Source: Isoetes taiwanensis (Eukaryota; Streptophyta; Lycopodiopsida; Isoetales; Isoetaceae). Taken from it: 64,000 nucleotides of DNA. Every line of letters starts with the position of its first letter. Position 1 is the first letter of the stretch. The position numbers and the translations under genes are program-made. The notes below the pieces were generated by a model that had not been told where the DNA came from, made no database searches, and saw only the letters and a list, made by a program, of their open reading frames with translations. Below, piece after piece: positions 56,491 through 64,000 of the stretch. The stretch covers positions 8,288,033-8,352,032 of the forward strand of contig JAJEKV010000047.1 in the NCBI GenBank assembly GCA_021234155.1. The letters run 5' to 3'.

Positions 56491-58146
56491 ATGAAGGTTC
56501 TTCTTTTGTTTCTAATTAGCTTTTCAATGTTCATAGTGATCAGCTTCAAACTATCAAAGCTTACATCCATATTAGAACCCTCTACCTCCAATTTTGAAAT
56601 CTCGCCTCCTTTATTTGATATAGACTCCAATGGCACATTTCTCAAGCCAAGTCAAACGAAAGATGAAGAGCAGAAGCTACAAAATAGAATAAGAAGAATG
56701 TATGTTAAAGCAAAGGTGGATGGGGCATTGGCTTTGAAAGAAATGGAAGAAAATTCAAGACTCCATAATTCATCCTCATACATCACTTCCATGGAAAGGA
56801 AATGTATGGGAAATGTTATTTTATTGAGAGAGAGCATTCTTAAGCAAGGCCAAAATGTGACGCTTCCTTGTGGCCTTGAAAATGGATCATCCATTACTAT
56901 AATAGGCAAGACATCAGTTGGCTTCATATTTGAACTAAAAGGGTCTAATGAAAGAGATTCACCTATACTTCATGTCAATCTACAGATTGGAGGAGAAAGA
57001 TCTATAATTGAAATTAAAAGTGGTCTATTTCGTAGATGGTGGGGAACTCCCCAGCGTTGTGAAGGACGAAGGATAGAGAAAACAATTGATGGAAAGGTTC
57101 AATGTGAAGCTTGGATTCAAGGTAACAATACTTTATTTCCCATTTTAAAAGATCATATTTTCAATCTAGAGCTAGTTGCTGGGTTGGAAGGATATCATAT
57201 ATCTATAGATGGACTTCATGTTGCTTCATTCCCCTTTAGAGAGGGCTTTACCTTAGCAGATGTGGCTTATCTATCTGTAACTGGGAATGTTGAGTTCGAA
57301 GCTATTAAATTAGCTTCATTACCGTCTATTGATCCATTAATAACTAAAGAAAAGCTTGATAAGCTTAGAGCACCAAATGTTTCTATAGATGGCATAGATC
57401 TATTTATTGGAGTATGTTCTAAAAGCAACAATTTTGTTGAGCGGATGATCATTAGGAGTACTTGGATGCAATCACTCCAGGTGAGATCTTCACAGGCAGT
57501 AACACGCTTTTTTGTTGGGCTTCATTCAAATAGCCATATTAATTTACAAATTCATAAAGAAGCAGACTATTTTCAAGATATGGTCATTCTTCCCATATTA
57601 GACCATTATGACCTTCAGGCTTATAAGACATCTTCCATTTGTGAGCATGGCATAAATATTGATGCATCCTATATTATGAAAGCCGATGATGATACCTTTG
57701 TTAGAGTGGATGCAATATTAGATATATTGAAGAAGATTAAGAACACCTCAAATATATATCTAGGCTGCTTGCATCAAAATCTTACAGCTAAATTCCTAAA
57801 CAGGACTAAATGGGCAATCTCACATGAAGAGTGGCCTAATGATGAATATATATTTCCACGATATGCACTTGGTGGCTCTGGTTATGTAATATCGCCTGAT
57901 ATTGCTAAGTTTGTTGTATCACAAATTGAGGATGCCACAGTAGAGCTTCTCAGACTTGAAGATATTGTTATGGGAATGTGGGTTCACCAGTACAATAAAT
58001 CACAAGCAGTTCAATATATGCAACATCATGGATTCTGCAGCGAGAGATGCTCCAACGGATACATTACAATACATCTTCGGTCAAACCAACAAATGCATTG
58101 TCAGTGGAATAGATTAAAAAATGGTGAAGTCAATTGTTGTTTGTGA
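56491..58146 (+). CDS. GT31 beta-galactosyltransferase with galectin domain, intronless
   Basis: The open frame is 551 codons. Residues about 3-20 form a single membrane anchor (a type II Golgi protein). A galectin-like domain spans about 125-275 (LPCGLENGSSITIIGKTSVG; GTPQRCEGRR; VAGLEGYHISIDGLHVASFP; FREGFTLADVAYLSVTGNVE). The GT31 domain follows (IDLFIGVCSKSNNFVERMII, RSTWMQSL, RFFVGLHSN). It has the DxD motif in YIMKADDDTFVRVDAI (near 398), ALGGSGYVISPDIAKFV and the LEDIVMGMW catalytic region near 489, ending CQWNRLKNGEVNCCL. This matches plant hydroxyproline O-galactosyltransferases (GALT2-6 type), which add the first galactose to arabinogalactan proteins. Plant relatives have several introns and are longer (about 640-680 residues); the stem here is short. 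It may be a retrocopy. All key motifs are kept, so it may be active. Confidence 0.9.
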   Translation: MKVLLLFLISFSMFIVISFKLSKLTSILEPSTSNFEISPPLFDIDSNGTFLKPSQTKDEEQKLQNRIRRMYVKAKVDGALALKEMEENSRLHNSSSYITSMERKCMGNVILLRESILKQGQNVTLPCGLENGSSITIIGKTSVGFIFELKGSNERDSPILHVNLQIGGERSIIEIKSGLFRRWWGTPQRCEGRRIEKTIDGKVQCEAWIQGNNTLFPILKDHIFNLELVAGLEGYHISIDGLHVASFPFREGFTLADVAYLSVTGNVEFEAIKLASLPSIDPLITKEKLDKLRAPNVSIDGIDLFIGVCSKSNNFVERMIIRSTWMQSLQVRSSQAVTRFFVGLHSNSHINLQIHKEADYFQDMVILPILDHYDLQAYKTSSICEHGINIDASYIMKADDDTFVRVDAILDILKKIKNTSNIYLGCLHQNLTAKFLNRTKWAISHEEWPNDEYIFPRYALGGSGYVISPDIAKFVVSQIEDATVELLRLEDIVMGMWVHQYNKSQAVQYMQHHGFCSERCSNGYITIHLRSNQQMHCQWNRLKNGEVNCCL

Positions 58147-58535
58147 AGGATATTGCTCACTTGATGCATCATTCTTATAATTAATTATTGGCTTATTTGT
58201 GGTTATTTTGCATCATTATTCATTTCATCTCATGAGCATTGAACAATACCGTCAACATGGATGTTTGCTAGAGGAAAAAATATCTTAATCTAAACCAATT
58301 TGTGCATTTGATAATAGGTGCAATGGGCATCTAAGACATATATTAGTAGCCAAAGATGCAATGCTAGTCATATAAAAAACAAAGGGAGATTTCTGCCCTC
58401 CTTTTCTAAAAGGAGATTATAAAATATGTGTCATGCACTCTTTCTTGTTTAAGATTGACTTGTCCGTGTTTGCATTTGACTTTGATAAAAATCCAAATAA
58501 GTGCATTTGCTAATTTTTCATAATCTTCAATATGT
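58147..58535. other. 3' flank of the GT31 gene
   Basis: AT-rich sequence with no clear poly-A tract. A retroposition tail, if there was one, is not recognisable. Confidence 0.35.
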
Positions 58536-58539
58536 CATG

Positions 58540-59755
58540 GACCTTTTAAGCCTACATCTTGACAAGTATGCAACAACATCTGGATACCTTGAATACATTC
58601 TGCCAAGCCGTTAGAATGCACATCAATTTGGTCAAAACCGAGGTGCTCCTAATGTCGTCTTTGAGGCAACAGAGGCAGTCTTGCTTCATTTACCAGGGTC
58701 AAGATGTGGAAGCATTGCGAATGTATAAATACCTGGGAGTGGAGTATTAGGTAACGGGTGACGGCAAGCTGGAACCAATGCAGATCAACTATCACAGAGT
58801 AGAGCTTTACGACTGTCATATCAATCGCACTTGTTCAAGGTGTTCATGGAGCCGGTATTTCTATATGGAGTGGAATATGGAGGCCAATGACATCACCACT
58901 TAGGAATGGATACAAAAAGTCTTTCTGACATGAGCACTTAGAATCAATTCCAGGTGCCATATCAGACTCTTCTGCAAGACACCAGGTTTCTACCTCTTCA
59001 AGGAGCTACTCTGGAACGTCACATTATATATTATTAGAAAGTGGTAAGCATGAGAGGCTCATGTCGTACAAACCTCGCCTCCACAATGGCCATGGGTCCA
59101 CAATGCCTTGAAGCCTATTGGAAGACGAAACTCAAGCCATACTCTAGATGGAATATGCATGAACATGGGTGCATACATAACTAAGCTTTGGGATAATAAT
59201 GCTTTGGAGTTGGTAAAGACATACATTACAAAAACCAGGTCAATTCTATGCTTGTTAGAGGTCCACAATAGGTCATGTTAATATATTCACCCATTCACCC
59301 ATGAAAAAGCATAAAGCGATTGTCTTTCAGAACTGAGACAGGCAGATGGGCCTGAGAAGAGCGAGAAAGTAGAGTCTATCAATGTTGCCAGTGGGGAGTC
59401 ATTGGAGAACACTGCCCAGCATTTGCACCTATCTGGGTATGATATGATAGGTTGGTGACACCTAACCAACCATTACACATGATGATAAACACGCTTTTGG
59501 CAGAAGCACTGGCATCTTACATTTATGAGATACTAGACATGGGGGGCTCAATTGTGCCCCTCATCACTACGATGACATGTAAAAATGTACAATTTATTGA
59601 CAATCCCATTACTGCTATATTTTTTTCCCTCAAATACTCGTTGACGCAGGTTTTTTTTTAATCTTAGACAATAATAGGTTGAATGTTCTTTGTTTGTTTG
59701 TTCGGGTCCCATAGACCATCTAGTCTTGTGGACAATAAAATGCAATTCAATTTAA
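58540..59755 (+). pseudogene. LINE 3' relic
   Basis: Starting inside the reverse transcriptase, pieces read HLDTLNTFCQAVRMHINLVK, VEALRMYKYLGVEY, then PVFLYGVEYGG and QVPYQTLLQDTRFLPLQGAT in shifting frames. They correspond to the region after the YADD box in the LINE at 45450-48645. The 3' end has GGGTCCCATAGACC, then GGACAATAAAATGCAATTCA. The tail is an (A)ATTCA-type repeat rather than poly-A. Stops are frequent. Confidence 0.65.
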
Positions 59756-61850
59756 TATCTAGTATGGAGGTTCCCTTTCTATCCACCCCCCCTTTTTTTT
59801 TACACTACAGTTTTGTTATAATTTAGTGGTGTATTCGAGTGGATGCACTAATAAATCTACAGTACACAATATATTTTATTGTTAAAAATCATATTTCCAT
59901 GGCCTTAACCCATTGATTTATTTATTTCTTATTATGTGGAAAAAAAAAAGTGCATATGCAAACTTCAACCACTTCCAATTTAGGGTTTATAGCAGGTTGG
60001 AAAGTAGGTTCCGTGGCACCAGGCCATGTTGAATCATCAATGGCCATCTATATTTCAGGGTCTTGAATGGTTTTGCCCAGTAGTATGGCAATAAGGCAGA
60101 GGAGAACAAGCACAAAAAGATTCATGAGCATGGCTATGGTGGAGTCTGACATCCCATGAATGATGATGTATATTTTGGGCAAATGTTTCAGACTTGTTTG
60201 ATATACTTGCTTCTCCTTGGCTGTTTTTAGTTATAGCAGTTTTCAATGAAAGTAGAGATGATTCTTTTTATATGTTCATATTCCATGGGGAAGTGGGGGC
60301 TTTAAGTTTGCTTTTATTATCCTTTTCAAACTTTTTCTACATTCCTACCCTTACAGTCTATTGCTAGAGCTTTACAACTGATTTTGGAGAAAATTCTCTA
60401 GTTTGTTTCTTATACTTACTTCTCCTTAGTTGTTTAATTTGGCAAAGATGGTTCTAGTGTGGATCCATATCCTATATAGAAAAGGGAGACTGAAGCTTGT
60501 TCTCTTGCCCTCTTCAGTCCAATTTTACAATACAGACTTTGATGTTTATTGCAGTTGCTTGCAGTTTTGGCGTAGAAATGCTCAAGGTACACCTGGATCT
60601 TGCAGTCTACATGTGAGTAATCAGATTGAATTTGTTTATTCTTTCTAGTTTAGATTGAATTTGTGTACCATTTTTCTAGTTTAGGCATTCCAAACAAGAT
60701 TCCAAATTATTTGGAAGCATACATTCCAAAAATGCTTGGTACGCCAATATTGCGACGCGCACGAACTGCTAGCAACAATGGTCTACCAAAAATATTAAAA
60801 TAGCCTTGGTAGGCATATGCACAGTGTCCAGAGCTTGTCTACAATATCTTGTATTAAGTTGCAAGCTGTAGAACCTACCAAAGGATAATCATTATATATA
60901 GGATGCTTGTACTGCCATCTCCAAGTTTGTTGATGATCTACGCATACTTGCCAATGTAAGCATGAAAAATCCCATATAATCGCTAATCCTGAGCCGTTGA
61001 TGAAGGGCCATATTTCCTCTCCAACAACCACAACCGTTGAACAAAAATCAGGATGGTTTTTTATGTGGCCTTGCTCATCCAATGCTACGGATACCAGAAC
61101 TTGCTGCCAAATCTGTACCGAAAAAACCTGTGCCCCTGACCTCCTTCCAGCACCTATGGCAAAGAACACACATGATGCTCCACCGCCATGGTCACACCCG
61201 CCTCCACGTGGCCAGTGGCCAATCCTTCCCTGCAAAGACATCACGAGCCACAAGAAACTTCCACAAATAACCATCTAAAAAAAACATAAACCATGCACAC
61301 TCCAAACCCAATATTCTAACGTCATCAAAATATGGTTTTGACATATTGTACATGCCAAAACCATAGAAAATCTTATGTAAGCTATGCCCCCATCTTCAGT
61401 TGCAGAAGATAATAGTGTGTTGCCAAAAGTACTTAGATAGAGTTTTTTGCCCCAATAGCAACAACTTATTGGTAAAGAATACTATCACATGTACATACGT
61501 ATGTTACTAAATGTGGCAACATGGTCAATGATAGGTCTGTTTTCATTAAAGTTATAGCAATGAAAGTGAATTAACATAAGAAATATAGTTTCTTCATAAC
61601 TAATATTTGCCTGCAACCATATGTGTCTAGATGCAAGCTTATAGAATCATTGGCACCCTTCGTATGAGAATATACCCAAACAAATTGGGGTTGTAAGGGG
61701 AATTTAATTAAGTGTAACATGTAATGGTTTGTTTATCTAAAATTTAGTTCGACATCCTGCTTTGGTTCTTAGTGCAGCAAGCTAATCAACTTCAACAAGA
61801 AGAACTATGTAGTTGAATTTAGAAGAACAAGTCTTATGCTTGTCTACGTA
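59756..61850. other. gene-free stretch
   Basis: No supported gene. Open frames at 60795-61278 on both strands lie over a slightly GC-richer block (61010-61260) and have no recognisable domain. Confidence 0.35.
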
Positions 61851-61857
61851 TTATTAA

Positions 61858-61965
61858 CAATGGAATTGAATTGAATTGAATTGAATTGGATTAAATGGGT
61901 TTTTTTTCATTCACGAAGACCAATAGGTCTATGGGACCCAAACAAAGAGCACAATAGATATATTA
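61858..61965 (-). mobile_element. LINE 3' tail fragment
   Basis: On the minus strand it reads CTTTGTTTGGGTCCCATAGA, then a short A-rich run and (AATTC)n at 61861-61891. This matches the end of the LINE relic at 59690-59755 in opposite orientation. It is a very short, 5'-truncated insertion or a broken copy. Confidence 0.6.
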
Positions 61966-62121
61966 CTGTTCAGGATCCTCCTCCCCCCCCAAGCTTACTG
62001 ACAAATTGTATAGTGGTACATGTCAATGGAGTGTTGGAGGACATAACTGAGTGCGCATATCCATCACTTCCTAGAGATATGATCCCAATATCTACCTGTG
62101 ACGGCACTACCTAGAAAACAA

Positions 62122-62315
62122 AACATGGACTCAAAAACATTGTTTGCATAACAATTTGGCCCTGGAAGCAAAACCCTAGTGAGAGAATAGGCAAGAGAGA
62201 AATGTTGCTCAAAGGACATTTTGGACGCTTAAAATCCAAAATGGGGACTCAAAAACGTCGTTTTCACAACAATTTGGGCCCTGGAAGTAAAACCCTAGTG
62301 AGAGAGTGTGGGCAA
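62122..62315 (+). repeat. direct duplication, about 116-bp period
   Basis: ATGG(G)GACTCAAAAAC, AACAATTTGG(G)CCCTGGAAG and AAAACCCTAGTGAGAGA recur at about 62124-62185 and 62241-62305. Confidence 0.85.
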
Positions 62316-62428
62316 AACCCTAATCCTAGAGAGAGAGTGACACAAGGGGCTAGAGAGAGGAGGGGAAGGCACTAGGGAGAGAAGGAGGCCAAGTTCTTGC
62401 AGAAGATCTTATTGTTGCGGATGATCTT

Positions 62429-62492
62429 ATTAACTTTGTAAGGATTGAAGCTATTGTTTTATTAACTTTGTAAGGATTGAAGCTAATGTTTG
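62429..62492 (+). repeat. 32-bp tandem repeat, two copies
   Basis: ATTAACTTTGTAAGGATTGA with AGCTA(T/A)TGTTT follows itself directly; copies start at 62429 and 62461. Confidence 0.9.
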
Positions 62493-62550
62493 TTTCAAAC
62501 TTCAAACTGTTCCCTAGCAAGATTGTGGTTTTCTCTTCATGTTATGTGGA

Positions 62551-62680
62551 ATGGAAAGGGGGAAGGCATTCTTGCCGGCCCTGACCCCAGCGAGAATCCG
62601 GAGCCAGGTGGCGCCCCCCGAGCTCGAGGTATTGCCCCCGGTTCAAGGGGGTCGGGCAAGAATGCCTGACCCCTTTCCAT
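62551..62680. mobile_element. 130-bp foldback element
   Basis: The ends are inverted repeats of about 35 bp: ATGGAAAGGGGGAAGGCATT then CTTGCCGGCCCTGACCCC on the left, and GGGGTCGGGCAAGAATGCCT then GACCCCTTTCCAT on the right. The 60-bp loop is GC-rich with GGTGGCGCCCCCCGAGCTCG and a GGTTCAA that vaguely resembles a pol III B box. Base composition is very unlike the flanks. Confidence 0.65.
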
Positions 62681-62744
62681 TGCACTACGTCAAGGTAAGC
62701 TCCTTCACCGGATTCTGCAGGTTTATGTGAGGCTATTTGTCATT

Positions 62745-62798
62745 CTGGAGAAGAATGAATCAAGAAAATGACTGGAGAAGAATGAATCAAGAAAATGA
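62745..62798 (+). repeat. 27-bp tandem repeat, two copies
   Basis: CTGGAGAAGAATGAATCAAG with AAAATGA occurs at 62745 and 62772 without a difference. Confidence 0.9.
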
Positions 62799-62946
62799 CG
62801 GAAGACTCATCCACTTGCCATGATGTTTATGATCTTATTTATGACAAGTATTTACTTGACCACTGAATCCCCTTATTTTTACTACTATCTCTATATTTCT
62901 TTTATGAACCTCTACGGACACATCTATGTCTCCCATATCCACAATT

Positions 62947-63012
62947 AGGACAGAGTCCATGTTTGGATAACCTCTTGCCAGGACAAAGTCCATGTTTGGA
63001 TAACCTTTTGCC
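62947..63012 (+). repeat. 33-bp tandem repeat, two copies
   Basis: AGGACA(G/A)AGTCCATGTTTGG with ATAACC(T)(C/T)TTGCC occurs at 62947 and 62980. Confidence 0.9.
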
Positions 63013-63318
63013 TCTCTCTCCTTCCATTTCCTCCATGTGTTTCATATTCTATGCCACTGGGGACTCCTTGCATGTGCACAATGTTGAGTAAATAGCAGCC
63101 AATCCAACTTTTTGGCATTAGTATATGCCTCTTTGCAAATGAATTTTGGGATGTACTCCATAGTGTTTTTGTGAGTAAAAAATTGTCTGTGTGGTTGAAG
63201 ACACTAATCTGGATGGTAATATTACACTTCCTTTGACAAAGCACTATGCTCCCTCCCATTCCTAGGATTGTTGTGTTGGAATATTGCTGCTACCCAACTT
63301 GTCGCCATTGCCAAGTGA

Positions 63319-64000
63319 TAGCATGATGCATAACCTTCCACAGTCATATTGAGGTTGTTGATATGGAATAAAACTGTGCTGAACTCATATACAAACTGGC
63401 TGTGGGGTCCTGATCTTCAACTTCTGCATTTGGCAGGACTTGAAACCTGTTAGAAAATAATAGGCTGGCAGCTTGAACTGGGCCTCTGAACCAACCATAT
63501 CAGCTATGGCTGGTTCGGTTTTGCATAGAAGCAACACACATCATAAGTCACCATAAATCTCCAGAGTCACATAGAAGACTCTTGAAATGGTGGACCCAGC
63601 TGCTTTCTTGCAAAACAATTTGTCGTTTTTCTATTTGAGATATGATTTTAAACACATTGTGGCAATCGTTGAACATTCCCAAATTCTTACCCATCTGGAA
63701 ACTTTGTCCCTGATAGCATGATGCATAACCTGCATAGTCATATTAAGGTTGCTGATGTGGAAAGAAATTGAGCTGAACTCATTTACAGAATGGCTGTGGC
63801 ATGTTCTTCAACTTCTGCATTTGGCAGGACTTGAAACCTGTTAAAAAATAATAGGCTGTCAGCTTGACCTGGGCCTCTAAATGACACGGAGGCATGAAGA
63901 ATTTATTCGCCTAAATGGTCATAGATGATACTCCATCAACCATATAAGTTATGGACGGTTCTGTTTTGCATAGAAGCAACATACATCATAAGTCACCACA
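63319..64000 (+). repeat. large tandem duplication, about 397-bp period, running off the window
   Basis: Two copies start with AGCATGATGCATAACCT at 63319 and 63716. Both contain CAACTTCTGCATTTGGCAGG, ACTTGAAACCTGTTA, AAATAATAGGCTG and GGGCCTCT, then GCATAGAAGCAACA and CATCATAAGTCACCA. The second copy has about 60 extra bases before ACCATATAAG. The second copy continues to the window end. Confidence 0.9.

Noticed and set aside
60795-61278. Opposing open frames of 93-159 codons
   Set aside because: No domain, no splice or promoter support, and both strands are open only because the block is slightly GC-rich.

Overview
The window reads as nuclear DNA of a land plant with a large, transposon-filled genome. 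The evidence is spliced genes with short GT..AG introns, an intact tocopherol cyclase gene, a PLS-class PPR gene, a plant-type galectin/GT31 galactosyltransferase, and many decayed plant transposons. The PPR protein is built of nearly uniform blocks of about 100 residues, a style common in ferns and other seed-free vascular plants. A fern-like source is therefore an inference and the species cannot be named.

Layout. 0-3 kb: end of an LTR with its primer-binding site, a GC-rich leader, and a TTA-flanked MITE inside an older repeat. 2.8-6.7 kb: a short dispersed element present twice in opposite orientation around a secreted PEBP-like gene with a polyproline insertion (5462-6385). 7-9.7 kb: one possible small gene on the minus strand and MITE-like inverted repeats. 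9797-12921: a complete but dead Mutator-like element with long inverted repeats and a 9-bp target duplication. 13.5-16.4 kb: a LINE relic, a CA microsatellite and a weak transcription-unit candidate. 16518-19577: a ten-exon gene for tocopherol cyclase (VTE1) whose exon phases all join.

20-30 kb: LINE relics, including a 5'-truncated insertion at 22447-25684 flanked by a 12-bp duplication, plus SINE-like copies and small tandem duplications. 30222-32711: an intronless PPR gene of 829 codons. 37.3-45 kb: two related PIF/Harbinger elements in the same orientation. The second lies exactly at a TTA between two GA-microsatellite elements. Both carry a third short conserved reading segment. 45.4-49.4 kb: a minus-strand LINE that was itself hit by a retroposon (10-bp duplication) and is followed by an LTR.

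50.9-51.5 kb: a degenerate minisatellite. 53-55 kb: an unrecognised spliced gene on the minus strand. 56491-58146: an intronless GT31 galactosyltransferase with a galectin domain, probably a retrocopy. 58.5-64 kb: LINE pieces, a foldback element and a cluster of tandem duplications.

The host genes do not form a pathway. They are independent single genes: VTE1 makes vitamin E in plastids, the PPR protein probably edits organellar RNA, GT31 glycosylates secreted proteins in the Golgi, and the PEBP-like protein is secreted. They sit among transposon layers whose order can be partly read from nesting and target duplications.
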